A stretch of DNA of 17,394 nt from an uncultured Bacillota bacterium (GCA_937951995.1 CALGAG010000224.1:1-17394); one strand, 5' to 3'. Counted from the stretch's first letter, positions 8,123 to 15,766 are shown. Notes: generated from the letters alone by a model not told the origin. Translations and numbers: made by a program.

Positions 8123-9001
8123 ATGATTGAAGGAACTATCATAAAAGGTATTGGCGGATTCTATTATGTCCAGACCGAAAATGGTGTGGTTCAATGCAGG
8201 GCAAGGGGTATTTTCAGAGAAACAAACATAACCCCACTTGTTGGAGATAGGGTTAGGATTAGAATAAGCGAAGAAGACAACAATGGTTATGTTGAGGAGA
8301 TATTTGAAAGGGAATCGGTTCTTTTGAGACCACCGGTTGCCAATGTGACACAAGCAGTTATTGTATCAAGCATCAAGGATCCAGAGTTGAACACATGGCT
8401 TTTGGATAGGATGCTTGTTATGGCTGAGGAACAGGAATTGGAAGTATTAATATGCATCAACAAATGCGAGCTAGACCCCGATGGTGCAAAACAGATGGGG
8501 GAAATATACAAGGGAGCTGGATACGACACCATCCTGACCAGCGTTAAACAAAAGCAGGGTCTTGAGGAACTAAAGGACTTCATGGAGGATCACATAAGTG
8601 TTTTTGCCGGACCATCCGGTGTAGGGAAGTCATCACTGCTGAATTCAATAAATTCCAACTATGATTTGGAAATAGGGAAGATAAGCTTGAAAACATCAAG
8701 GGGTAAGCATACGACCAGGCATGTTGAACTTTTAAGGTTGAACAAAAATTCATTCGTTTTGGATAGTCCTGGCTTCAGTTCACTTAATCTTGACTTTGTT
8801 GAGGATGAAGGCCAGCTTAGGTTCTATTACAAAGATATTGAGCAATACAATGGTCGATGCAAGTTTTCCAGCTGCATACATGTGAACGAGCCAGGATGTG
8901 CAGTTAAGGAAGCTGTTGAATCAAACATCATTAGCTCTGAAAGGCACAAAAATTATTTGATGATGATAGAAGAAATTAAGAAAAGAAAGAGGAGATACTA
9001 G
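8123..9001 (+). CDS. rsgA: Small ribosomal subunit biogenesis GTPase RsgA
   Basis: RsgA is a GTPase that checks late maturation of the 30S subunit and is stimulated by the ribosome. The 292-residue protein has an N-terminal OB fold (about 1-70). A circularly permuted GTPase domain follows, with motifs in the order G4-G1-G3: NKCELD at 113-118, GPSGVGKS at 163-170 and DSPGF at 214-218. GKHTTRH (194-200) matches the switch region of the family. A C-terminal zinc site is formed by Cys246, Cys251, His253 and Cys259. G4 reads NKCE rather than NKxD, a variant found in this family. The start lies two bases past the pknB stop, and AGAGGG (8111-8116) sits inside the end of pknB, suggesting coupled translation. 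Confidence 0.97.
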   Translation: MIEGTIIKGIGGFYYVQTENGVVQCRARGIFRETNITPLVGDRVRIRISEEDNNGYVEEIFERESVLLRPPVANVTQAVIVSSIKDPELNTWLLDRMLVMAEEQELEVLICINKCELDPDGAKQMGEIYKGAGYDTILTSVKQKQGLEELKDFMEDHISVFAGPSGVGKSSLLNSINSNYDLEIGKISLKTSRGKHTTRHVELLRLNKNSFVLDSPGFSSLNLDFVEDEGQLRFYYKDIEQYNGRCKFSSCIHVNEPGCAVKEAVESNIISSERHKNYLMMIEEIKKRKRRY

Positions 9002-9002
9002 T

Positions 9003-9656
9003 ATGGCAAAGTTGGCACCTTCACTGCTTTCAGCAGATTTTTCAAAGCTTGGAGAAGAAATTGCTCAGATTGAGAAAGGCGGGGCAGACTATGTACATCT
9101 GGATGTCATGGATGGTAGTTATGTACCAAACATTACCTTTGGAGCCCCAGTTATCAAGAAGATACGTGATACTACAAGGTTGCCGTTTGACGTTCATTTG
9201 ATGGTGGACAGACCAGAAAGGTTTATTGGTGATTTCGCTGATGCAGGCTCAGATATCATAACAGTCCATCCCGAAGCCACCATACATCTCCATAGAACCC
9301 TTCAGTCCATTAAGGAAAGAGGAATTAGGGCAGGCGTTTCACTGAACCCTTCCACACCCTTGAATGTATTGGACCACATAATGGATGATATTGACCTGAT
9401 ACTGGTAATGTCCGTCAATCCCGGCTTTGGAGGGCAGAGCTACATCCCGGCAATGACTGATAAGATCAGGAAACTTAGAAGATTGATATCAGAGTCAGGT
9501 AGAGATATAATACTTGAAGTAGATGGTGGTATCAAGCTTGACAATGCCAAGGAAATCATAGATGCAGGAGCTGATATGATTGTAGTTGGATCTGGAATCT
9601 TCAGCGCCCTGGATGTTTCTAAAAGAGTAGAGGATTTTAAGAATATAATTGCCTAA
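9003..9656 (+). CDS. rpe: Ribulose-phosphate 3-epimerase
   Basis: Rpe interconverts ribulose 5-phosphate and xylulose 5-phosphate in the pentose phosphate pathway. The 217-residue protein is a complete TIM barrel of normal length. It starts with the family sequence APSLLSADF. Metal ligands His32 and Asp34 (in VHLDVMDG), His65 (in DVHLMV) and Asp174 (in EVDGGI) are all present, and the phosphate loop SVNPGFGGQ is at 137-145. The ATG is one base past the rsgA stop, with an AGAGGAGA ribosome binding site in the rsgA tail (8988-8995). No clear terminator follows rpe before the thiamine promoter, so some transcripts may run on into the riboswitch region. Confidence 0.97.
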   Translation: MAKLAPSLLSADFSKLGEEIAQIEKGGADYVHLDVMDGSYVPNITFGAPVIKKIRDTTRLPFDVHLMVDRPERFIGDFADAGSDIITVHPEATIHLHRTLQSIKERGIRAGVSLNPSTPLNVLDHIMDDIDLILVMSVNPGFGGQSYIPAMTDKIRKLRRLISESGRDIILEVDGGIKLDNAKEIIDAGADMIVVGSGIFSALDVSKRVEDFKNIIA

Positions 9657-9681
9657 ATTTATCAGAATATGCACATAATTA

Positions 9682-9710
9682 TTGAGAATTTCAAATCAAT
9701 GTGTTATTCT
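9682..9710 (+). promoter_or_regulatory. Promoter of the thiamine unit
   Basis: TTGAGA (9682-9687) and TATTCT (9705-9710) are 17 bases apart, and a TG at 9702-9703 makes an extended -10. Transcription would start near 9717, about 20 bases before the riboswitch aptamer. Spacing and position fit well, though the -10 differs from consensus at two bases. Confidence 0.65.
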
Positions 9711-9733
9711 ATATATGACAAAAGAATATTTAC

Positions 9734-9818
9734 AGCACTGGGGGAGCTTTAGCTGAGAGAGATCAAGTATCTCGACCCTTAAGACCTGAACTAGGTAATT
9801 CTAGCGGAGGCAAGTGTG
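9734..9818 (+). promoter_or_regulatory. TPP riboswitch aptamer (thi box)
   Basis: The conserved thi-box elements appear in order: CTGAGA (9753-9758), GACCCTT (9774-9780), ACCTGA (9784-9789) and CGGAGG (9805-9810). Stem P1 can form from CACT (9736-9739) and AGTG (9813-9816). A variable stem is GAGAT (9759-9763) with ATCTC (9769-9773). Another stem is CTAG (9791-9794) with CTAG (9801-9804). It lies between a promoter and a terminator, upstream of thiT and thiN. TPP binding is expected to stabilise P1 and let the terminator form. GCAA (9810-9813) can pair with TTGC (9836-9839) in the terminator arm, a possible piece of the antiterminator. Confidence 0.95.
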
Positions 9819-9830
9819 TATAGAAATTAT

Positions 9831-9859
9831 ACTCATTGCTCCAAGCAATGAGTTTTTTT
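9831..9859 (+). terminator. Riboswitch-controlled intrinsic terminator
   Basis: ACTCATTGC (9831-9839) pairs perfectly with GCAATGAGT (9845-9853) around a five-base loop, and seven T follow (9853-9859). It sits 12 bases after the aptamer and well ahead of the thiT ribosome binding site, so the switch should control termination of transcription rather than start of translation. Confidence 0.93.
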
Positions 9860-9909
9860 GTACCATCTTTTGCTGTTATATTCAACCATTAAAGGAGGTT
9901 TAATATAAT

Positions 9910-10455
9910 ATGGAACAGAAAAGAAGTAAAGTTTTGATGTTGACCGAGGGTGGCATGATGATTGCATTATCTGCATTGCTGAGCTATGTGCGGATTTACC
10001 AGGCCCCCTATGGTGGGAGCGTTACAGCAGGTAGCATGATACCAATAATGATTTTTGCCATTAGATGGGGTCTAGGTCCTGGACTGGCAGTTGGAGCGAC
10101 CTATGGTATTTTGGACTTCATACTTAAGCCATTTTTCGTTCATCCATTGCAGCTGCTTTTTGATTATCCCATGGCCTTTGGTTCATTGGGCTTGGCAGGA
10201 ATTGCCTATGTTCTAGCAAAGCATAAAGGCAAGTCAGGATATGGATCTGTGATGCTTGGAGTGGCATTGGCAATTGCAGGAAGATTGGTATTTCACGTAT
10301 TGTCCGGAGTTGTGTTTTTTGCTGAATATGCTGGAGACCAGAATCCATGGATTTACTCAATCCTCTATAATGCAAGCTACCTTATACCAGAGTTGATAAT
10401 TTCATTGATTGTCATGGTCATAGTATGGAAACCAATACAGAAGTTTATAAGATAA
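9910..10455 (+). CDS. thiT: Thiamine ECF transporter substrate-binding subunit ThiT
   Basis: ThiT is the membrane S component that binds thiamine and joins the shared ECF energising module (EcfA, EcfA', EcfT), which is not in this window. The 181-residue protein is strongly hydrophobic with about six membrane segments. It carries YGGSVTAGSM (34-43) and HPLQLLFDYPMAF (78-90), close to the YuaJ/ThiT family. Residues that align with thiamine-binding positions of Lactococcus ThiT include Asp85 (Glu in Lactococcus, Asp in YuaJ), Tyr86, His129, Tyr149 and Asn154. AAAGGAGG (9891-9898) lies 11 bases before the ATG. The TPP riboswitch upstream and the kinase downstream support the assignment. B. subtilis has no gene at this place between rpe and thiN. 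Confidence 0.95.
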   Translation: MEQKRSKVLMLTEGGMMIALSALLSYVRIYQAPYGGSVTAGSMIPIMIFAIRWGLGPGLAVGATYGILDFILKPFFVHPLQLLFDYPMAFGSLGLAGIAYVLAKHKGKSGYGSVMLGVALAIAGRLVFHVLSGVVFFAEYAGDQNPWIYSILYNASYLIPELIISLIVMVIVWKPIQKFIR

Positions 10456-10465
10456 GGATGGTTTT

Positions 10466-11101
10466 ATGAAGGGATTGGTAGCAGCAGGAGGAAGAGGCAT
10501 AAAAAGGGAACTTTTGATTGGTCTTTGCAAAGAGGCTGATATAGTTGTGGCAGCTGACAGTGGAATATATAATCTCAAAGAAGGGGCATGTAGGATTGAT
10601 TATTTGATAGGTGATTTTGACTCACTCACTGACACCAGCATACTGGATGCCCCTGGTTCCTCCATGGAGATCATTAGATTCCCTGTAGAGAAGGACAAGA
10701 CGGACACTGAGCTTGCAATTGACTTTCTAGCCCTTAAAGGCTGCTCCCAGATCACTCTTGTGGGGGCAATGGGAAGCAGGATGGATCATACCATTTCAAA
10801 CATATACCTTTTGAGGTCATTCCACCAGAAGGGAATAAGTATCAGAATAATTGATGACAACAATGAGATTTCCTATCTCACCCAAGAAAGGCTTCTTTAT
10901 AAGGAGAGGGGTTATTACTATTCAATACTTCCTATAGGGCCTGATGGGATCACAGTGAGCCTGGAGGGCTTTCACTATCCTCTGGAAAATGAGCTTATTG
11001 AGTATGGTTCAAGTTTGGGGATCAGCAATTATCTGGAGGATAATGAGGGAAGGATAATTGTTCACAAAGGAGAAGGTTTTCTGGTCAAGTCCAAAGATTA
11101 A
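10466..11101 (+). CDS. thiN: Thiamine pyrophosphokinase
   Basis: This enzyme transfers pyrophosphate from ATP to thiamine, giving TPP. The 211-residue protein has the expected length. The N-terminal catalytic domain shows AADSG (29-33), GDFDS (49-53), EKDKTDTEL (75-83) and GAMGSRMDH (100-108), the standard substrate- and metal-binding motifs of the family. The C-terminal part is the beta-rich thiamine-binding domain. The gene starts ten bases after thiT with an AAGGAT site, so the two form one operon under the TPP riboswitch. Transporter plus kinase, without biosynthetic genes here, points to salvage of external thiamine. A bidirectional terminator follows. Confidence 0.96.
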   Translation: MKGLVAAGGRGIKRELLIGLCKEADIVVAADSGIYNLKEGACRIDYLIGDFDSLTDTSILDAPGSSMEIIRFPVEKDKTDTELAIDFLALKGCSQITLVGAMGSRMDHTISNIYLLRSFHQKGISIRIIDDNNEISYLTQERLLYKERGYYYSILPIGPDGITVSLEGFHYPLENELIEYGSSLGISNYLEDNEGRIIVHKGEGFLVKSKD

Positions 11102-11115
11102 GTCTACAACAAGAA

Positions 11116-11150
11116 AAAAGCTTATTATGATCGTCTCATAATAAGCTTTT
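11116..11150. terminator. Bidirectional terminator between thiN and rpmB
   Basis: A perfect 15-base-pair stem (11116-11130 with 11136-11150) closes a five-base loop. The plus-strand RNA ends in four U, and the minus-strand RNA ends in six U. It lies between the ends of the converging genes thiN and rpmB, so it most likely serves both. Confidence 0.9.
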
Positions 11151-11167
11151 ACTCTTGTAAGTATGGA

Positions 11168-11359
11168 TTAAATGGCTCTTTGAACATAACCAGATCTCAA
11201 GCATCTTGTGCATACGTTGATTCTCTTGGTTGATCCATTTACAACTGCCTTTACTCTTCTTATATTTGGAGCCCATGTTCTTGAACTCTTTTTATTTGAG
11301 AAGGTCACCTTATTTCCAAATACCTTACTTTTTCCGCAAATTTCACATTTCTTAGACAT
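11168..11359 (-). CDS. rpmB: 50S ribosomal protein L28
   Basis: L28 is a small protein of the large ribosomal subunit. The 63-residue product has the family start MSKKCEICGK, a basic middle and the ending CTRCLRSGYVQ. It is the zinc-binding type, with cysteine pairs at 5/8 and 50/53. Many bacteria also keep a cysteine-free copy used under zinc limitation; none is seen here. AAGGAGGTG (minus strand, plus coordinates 11365-11373) precedes the ATG. It is the only minus-strand gene in the window and is divergent from asp23, as in B. subtilis. Confidence 0.97.
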   Translation of the reverse strand: MSKKCEICGKSKVFGNKVTFSNKKSSRTWAPNIRRVKAVVNGSTKRINVCTRCLRSGYVQRAI

Positions 11360-11423
11360 GAAAACACCTCCTTAATTCCTAACAGGTAAAATGTTTTAAT
11401 ATTCATTCTCCGCAACATATTAT

Positions 11424-11453
11424 ATTTTAACACAAGAGATTATAGAATTGCAA
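11424..11453 (-). promoter_or_regulatory. Candidate rpmB promoter
   Basis: Read on the minus strand, TTGCAA (11448-11453) and TAAAAT (11424-11429) are 18 bases apart, giving a leader of about 55-60 bases before rpmB. The region is very AT-rich and other -10-like sequences overlap, so the exact boxes are uncertain. Confidence 0.45.
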
Positions 11454-11482
11454 CCTAATATTATGAAATCTTCTTGTTTTAG

Positions 11483-11511
11483 TTGAACAATCAGACTTAA
11501 TCATGTAAAAT
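11483..11511 (+). promoter_or_regulatory. Promoter of asp23-fakA
   Basis: TTGAAC (11483-11488) and TAAAAT (11506-11511) are exactly 17 bases apart. Transcription would begin near 11518, leaving about 30 bases before the asp23 ATG at 11548. This also rules out the ATG at 11515 as the start used from this promoter. Confidence 0.7.
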
Positions 11512-11533
11512 AATATGGATAAGAGTAAAACAT

Positions 11534-11540
11534 GGGGAGG
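11534..11540 (+). promoter_or_regulatory. Ribosome binding site deciding the asp23 start
   Basis: GGGGAGG lies seven bases before the ATG at 11548. It is only one base before the ATG at 11542, and downstream of the ATG at 11515, so both of those are poor starts. Confidence 0.75.
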
Positions 11541-11547
11541 AATGGTT

Positions 11548-11904
11548 ATGCCAGTCAAAACAAAGACTGAATTTGGTGATCTGAATATAAATGATAACGT
11601 GTTTGCATCTCTAGCTGGAATATCAGCAATGGAAAGCTACGGAATTGTAGGCATGGCTTCAAAGGATGCAAAGGATGGTTTCTTTGAACTATTGAAATCA
11701 GACTCACTGACTAAGGGGATTAAAGTATATATCAAGGACAACCTTATTACAATAGATATGTACGTTATATTGGAGTTTGGAGTTAAAATCTCTGTGGTTT
11801 GCAAGAACATAATTGACAGGGTTAAATTCAATATAGAGAACTTCACCGGATTGAAGGTGGACAAGGTTAATGTATTTGTCCAGGGAATCCGAGTCGACAA
11901 GTAA
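11548..11904 (+). CDS. Asp23/Gls24 family envelope-stress protein (YloU type)
   Basis: Proteins of this family (DUF322) are abundant, mostly cytoplasmic or membrane-associated, and are linked to envelope stress in Gram-positive bacteria. Their biochemical role is unclear. From ATG 11548 the product has 118 residues. It starts MPVKTKTEFG and carries YGIVGM at 31-36, both typical of the YloU branch. No signal peptide or membrane helix is seen. Two earlier in-frame ATGs (11515, 11542) are rejected on ribosome binding site spacing, promoter position and family N-terminus. The gene is 14 bases upstream of fakA, an association conserved with B. subtilis yloU-yloV, and the two should be cotranscribed. 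Confidence 0.92.
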   Translation: MPVKTKTEFGDLNINDNVFASLAGISAMESYGIVGMASKDAKDGFFELLKSDSLTKGIKVYIKDNLITIDMYVILEFGVKISVVCKNIIDRVKFNIENFTGLKVDKVNVFVQGIRVDK

Positions 11905-11918
11905 TTAGGAGGTCAATG

Positions 11919-13577
11919 ATGAATACTAGGACAATTGATGGATATAAGTTAAAGGTTATCTTGGAAAGTGCGGCAATAAAACTTGAAGCCAATAAGGATG
12001 AGGTGAATTCACTTAATGTTTTCCCTGTACCTGATGGTGATACAGGAACAAATATGCTGCTGACAATGAAATCCGCCTTGAAGCAGGGGCTTGGTGTAGA
12101 GGAGAACGATGCCCATAAGGTGGCACAGGCCGCCAGTCAGGGTTCTTTAATGGGAGCCAGGGGAAACTCTGGTGTCATACTATCACAGCTTTTCAGAGGC
12201 TTTGCTTCTGGTCTTGAAGAAAAGGCGGAGATAGACATCCCAACATTTGCATTGGGTTTGAAAAAGGCGGCTGATACTGCATACAAAGCAGTAATGAAGC
12301 CAACCGAAGGAACAATTTTAACCGTTGCAAGAGAATGCGGTGAGAAGGCAATGTCAATCTGCGATGGCAGAGATGATATGGTAACCTTTCTTGAAGAAAT
12401 CATAGAACATGGTAATGAAGTCTTAAAGAGAACTCCGGAGATGCTACCGGTACTAAAGCAGGCGGGAGTGGTTGATGCAGGCGGTAAAGGCTTGTTGTAT
12501 TTGCTTGAGGGAGCTCTTGAGGCAATTTCTGACGAAAAAAGATCTCTGGTCGCACCGGAAAAATCCCAGGTGGTAGAGGTTGAAGTCAAGAAAAGGAAGC
12601 GGGAACACATAGATACTGATGATATTGAATTCGGTTATTGTACTGAATTTATGATAAATACAAACTATGGAGACGTTGAAGAATTTAGGGAACAGATTGT
12701 TGCAAATGGGGATTCCTTGCTGGTAGTTGGTGGTGAAGGTCTAATCAAGGTTCATATCCATACCAACAATCCTGGTGATGTTCTTGAAAAGGCATTGAAG
12801 CTTGGTGAGCTCAGCGATATTAAGATTGACAATATGAGGTATCAGCATGAAGAGGTCCTCTTAAAGGACGAGCTATTGAGATTGAATGACACAGAGGAGA
12901 AGATGGAGAGTCAGGAAGAGAAGAAGTATTCCATCATTGCCATATCAATAGGTGAAGGGATAGACGAACTTTTTAAAGACATGAATGTTGATATAATAGT
13001 TTCCGGCGGGCAGACAATGAATCCCAGTACGGAGGATATATTATCAGCAGTGGACAGGACTAAGGGAGAACATGTGATAATACTCCCAAACAACAGCAAT
13101 ATTATATTGGCGGCAGAGCAAACAAAGCACCTAAGTGACCGTAGTATCAGTGTGGTCCCAACAAAATCAATCCCACAGGGTATTGCAGCTTTACTGGTTC
13201 TGGATGTGGATGAAGACCTGGAATCCAATCTGGAAAACATGTCTGCAGCAATCGGGGAAGTAAAAACCGGGCAGGTAACATTTGCAGTAAGGGACACTGA
13301 ATTCAATGGAACAGATATCAGGAAAAATGATATCATTGGGCTTTCTGACAAGGATATACTTGCTGCAGGTAATGACATAAACAAGGTCTCCCTGCAACTG
13401 GTTGAAAAATTGGTTGATGAGGATTCCTCAATAATTACCATAATGTACGGAAGTGATACAAGTTTGGAACAAGCAAATGACCTTGCTGATGTTCTTGGAG
13501 AAAAATTTAGTGACCTGGATATTGAGGTTGTATTCGGTGGACAGCCACTTTACTACTATCTATTTGCCATTGAATAA
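11919..13577 (+). CDS. fakA: Fatty acid kinase catalytic subunit FakA (DAK2/YloV family)
   Basis: FakA phosphorylates fatty acids held by a FakB (DegV-family) partner, giving acyl phosphate for phospholipid synthesis. No fakB is in this window. From ATG 11919 there are 552 residues, normal for the family. The N-terminal DhaL-like kinase domain (about 1-200) has PVPDGDTGTN at 36-45, whose aspartates bind Mg-ATP, and GARGNSG at 79-85. The middle domain (about 225-320) holds Cys241, His279 and His281, matching the zinc site reported for FakA. The C-terminal domain (about 335-552) contains SGGQTMNPST. AGGAGG (11907-11912) is six bases before 11919 but only three before the in-frame ATG at 11916. 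It is not a dihydroxyacetone kinase, given the three-domain layout. Confidence 0.94.
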   Translation: MNTRTIDGYKLKVILESAAIKLEANKDEVNSLNVFPVPDGDTGTNMLLTMKSALKQGLGVEENDAHKVAQAASQGSLMGARGNSGVILSQLFRGFASGLEEKAEIDIPTFALGLKKAADTAYKAVMKPTEGTILTVARECGEKAMSICDGRDDMVTFLEEIIEHGNEVLKRTPEMLPVLKQAGVVDAGGKGLLYLLEGALEAISDEKRSLVAPEKSQVVEVEVKKRKREHIDTDDIEFGYCTEFMINTNYGDVEEFREQIVANGDSLLVVGGEGLIKVHIHTNNPGDVLEKALKLGELSDIKIDNMRYQHEEVLLKDELLRLNDTEEKMESQEEKKYSIIAISIGEGIDELFKDMNVDIIVSGGQTMNPSTEDILSAVDRTKGEHVIILPNNSNIILAAEQTKHLSDRSISVVPTKSIPQGIAALLVLDVDEDLESNLENMSAAIGEVKTGQVTFAVRDTEFNGTDIRKNDIIGLSDKDILAAGNDINKVSLQLVEKLVDEDSSIITIMYGSDTSLEQANDLADVLGEKFSDLDIEVVFGGQPLYYYLFAIE

Positions 13578-13605
13578 CCCTGCCATGTGGCAGGGCTTCT
13601 TTTTT
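13578..13605 (+). terminator. Intrinsic terminator after fakA
   Basis: CCCTGCC (13578-13584) pairs with GGCAGGG (13589-13595) around an ATGT loop, and a T-rich run follows (13597-13605). It begins directly after the fakA stop and ends the asp23-fakA transcript. Confidence 0.92.
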
Positions 13606-13684
13606 GATGCTAACGGGGAATTTCAACTTTTTTGATCATGGATTTCCCTACATGAGTATCTTAATTGGTAATAATGAAGCTATC

Positions 13685-13691
13685 GGGGGTG
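13685..13691 (+). promoter_or_regulatory. Ribosome binding site deciding the recG start
   Basis: GGGGGTG is a fair Shine-Dalgarno match with seven bases between the G run and GTG 13697. In-frame ATGs further upstream, from 13604, begin inside the fakA terminator and lack such a site. Confidence 0.65.
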
Positions 13692-13696
13692 TATTT

Positions 13697-15757
13697 GTGT
13701 CCAAGTTAAGTACTTCAGTTCAATACATAAAGGGTGTAGGTCCCAAAAAAGCATACAGGCTTAAAAGACTAGGGTTGGAAAGCGTTGAGGATGTACTTTA
13801 TTATCTGCCCAAGGACTATGAGGACAGAAGAAATATTTCCTTGTTGGCTTCCGGCAAGTATAACGAAAAAGGCCTTTACAGGGTGACAGTAAGCTCTAAT
13901 CCTCTTGTAACACGACCAAGGAGAGGTTTGACAATACTTAAGGTCCAGGTTAGGGATAGCTCAAAGGAAGCTCAACTTATATGGTTTAACCAGGACTACC
14001 TGCGGGAAAAGCTGATTCCTGGTAGGGAATATATTGTATATGGCAAGCTAAAAAGGGATTCCTACGGGCTTCAAATTCAAAATCCTGAGTTTATCCCTTG
14101 GGATGGAAAGAGTCTAAACCAGGGGATCACACCTATATATGGCCTTACAGATGGAATCACAAACAAGGATATGTTGAAAATCACCAAATTTGCTCTTGAT
14201 AATTATTTGGAAAATGTTGAAGACCTACTACCAGAGAGAATTTCTTTGAAATATGGATTTTCAAAGAAAAGTGATGCAATTTTTCAGCTCCACTTTCCAG
14301 ATAGTCCGGAATCAATGATCAAGGCAAGGAACCAACTTGCTTTTGAAGAATTATTGCTATTGCAGCTGGGCCTATTGAGATTGAATAGGGAGAGCTCCCA
14401 GAACACACTCAGTATCAGGATGCCAAGACATAGACTTTTGGAATCCTTTATAGATCAACTGGAGTTTAGGCTAACAGGCGCTCAAAATAGGGTCCTGGAG
14501 GAAATTCTAAAAGATATGGGTGCAAACAAACAAATGAACAGGCTTGTCCAAGGGGATGTTGGGTCAGGTAAAACAATTGTGGGGATAATTGCCATGTATA
14601 ATGCGGTTTTAAACGGCTACCAGGCTACTATGATGGCACCCACGGAGATTTTGGCCACACAGCATTACGAAACCCTTGTGGATGCTTTCAGTGGACTGGA
14701 TGTAAGGGTTGCCTTTATTTCGGGGAACCAATCCAGGAAGGAAAAAGAAGCCGTCCTAACAAGTCTTAAAGAAGGGGAAATCGATATTATTGTAGGGACA
14801 CATGCTTTGATCCAGACGGATGTGACCTTTAACAGATTAGGCCTGGCAATCACTGATGAACAACATCGTTTTGGAGTGAGACAAAGACTGTCCCTATCTG
14901 ACAAGGGCTTGTCTCCGGATGTTATTGTTATGACTGCCACACCAATTCCCAGAACCTTGGCCTTGATACTTTATGGAGATCTGGACATATCAATAATTGA
15001 TGAATTACCACCTGGCAGACAACAAATAAAAACCTATGCAGTGGATAGTTCATTGGAAGGACGGATCTACAACTTCATCATATCTCAGATTAAAGAAGGA
15101 AGACAGGCATACATAGTTTGTCCCCTGATCGAAGAATCTGAAAAGATAAATGCTGTTTCCGCCGAAGACCTATACGAAAAACTAAAGGATGGGGTCTTTA
15201 GTGATCAGAGGGTTTCCCTTCTCCATGGAAGGATGAACCAGAAGGATAAGGACTCCATTATGATGGACTTTAAGGAAGGCAATATAGACATTATAATTTC
15301 CACCACAGTGATTGAAGTTGGTGTCAATGTTCCAAATGCCAGCATCATGCTCATTATGAATGCTGAAAGATTTGGTCTTGCCCAACTTCACCAGCTTAGG
15401 GGAAGAGTAGGTAGGGGTGAATACCAGTCACACTGTATACTTGTTAACAACAGCTCTTCAAAATTGAGCAGGGAACGAATGAGAATTATGCAGTCGACCA
15501 ATGACGGCTTTAAAATATCCGAGAAGGACTTGGAATTAAGGGGACCAGGTGAATTTTTTGGGACTAGACAGCATGGAATTCCTGAGCTTAGAATAGCAAA
15601 CCTCATAAGAGACATAGAAATATTGAAAGCAGCTCAAAAAGAAGCAATCAGTATGATTTCTCATGAAGATTGGGATAGAGGGGAAGAGTTTATGAAAATT
15701 AAAGGAAGTCTGGACAACCTGTTTTATAATGGAACGGATGAAATTATATTCAATTAG
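13697..15757 (+). CDS. recG: ATP-dependent DNA helicase RecG
   Basis: RecG remodels stalled replication forks and recombination intermediates. From GTG 13697 it has 686 residues, the usual size; starting at 13604 would add 31 unconserved residues. The N-terminal wedge/OB domain follows a helix-hairpin-helix-like YIKGVGPKKA. Helicase motifs are GDVGSGKT (286-293), APTEIL (314-319), DEQHRFG (387-393), MTATPIPRT (412-420), TTVIEVGVNVPNA (537-549) and QLRGRVGRG (567-575). The C-terminal TRG-type motif RGPGEFFGTRQHG (616-628), which marks RecG, is present. About 90 bases of untranslated sequence separate the fakA terminator from the start, and I find no convincing promoter there, although one should exist. 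In B. subtilis fapR-plsX follow recG; here rsmD does. Confidence 0.96.
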   Translation: MSKLSTSVQYIKGVGPKKAYRLKRLGLESVEDVLYYLPKDYEDRRNISLLASGKYNEKGLYRVTVSSNPLVTRPRRGLTILKVQVRDSSKEAQLIWFNQDYLREKLIPGREYIVYGKLKRDSYGLQIQNPEFIPWDGKSLNQGITPIYGLTDGITNKDMLKITKFALDNYLENVEDLLPERISLKYGFSKKSDAIFQLHFPDSPESMIKARNQLAFEELLLLQLGLLRLNRESSQNTLSIRMPRHRLLESFIDQLEFRLTGAQNRVLEEILKDMGANKQMNRLVQGDVGSGKTIVGIIAMYNAVLNGYQATMMAPTEILATQHYETLVDAFSGLDVRVAFISGNQSRKEKEAVLTSLKEGEIDIIVGTHALIQTDVTFNRLGLAITDEQHRFGVRQRLSLSDKGLSPDVIVMTATPIPRTLALILYGDLDISIIDELPPGRQQIKTYAVDSSLEGRIYNFIISQIKEGRQAYIVCPLIEESEKINAVSAEDLYEKLKDGVFSDQRVSLLHGRMNQKDKDSIMMDFKEGNIDIIISTTVIEVGVNVPNASIMLIMNAERFGLAQLHQLRGRVGRGEYQSHCILVNNSSSKLSRERMRIMQSTNDGFKISEKDLELRGPGEFFGTRQHGIPELRIANLIRDIEILKAAQKEAISMISHEDWDRGEEFMKIKGSLDNLFYNGTDEIIFN

Positions 15758-15766
15758 GTTTTAATA

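Noticed and set aside
9720..9860. T-box or other amino acid leader in front of thiT
   Set aside because: The T-box sequence is absent, while all conserved TPP elements are present and the downstream genes handle thiamine.
12137..13441. Two long minus-strand open frames (157 and 176 codons) within fakA
   Set aside because: Both are Ser/Ile-rich antisense shadows of a complete FakA, with no ribosome binding site and no family resemblance.
13453..13635. 60-codon plus-strand frame across the end of fakA and its terminator
   Set aside because: It overlaps fakA in another frame, runs through the terminator hairpin and has no ribosome binding site.
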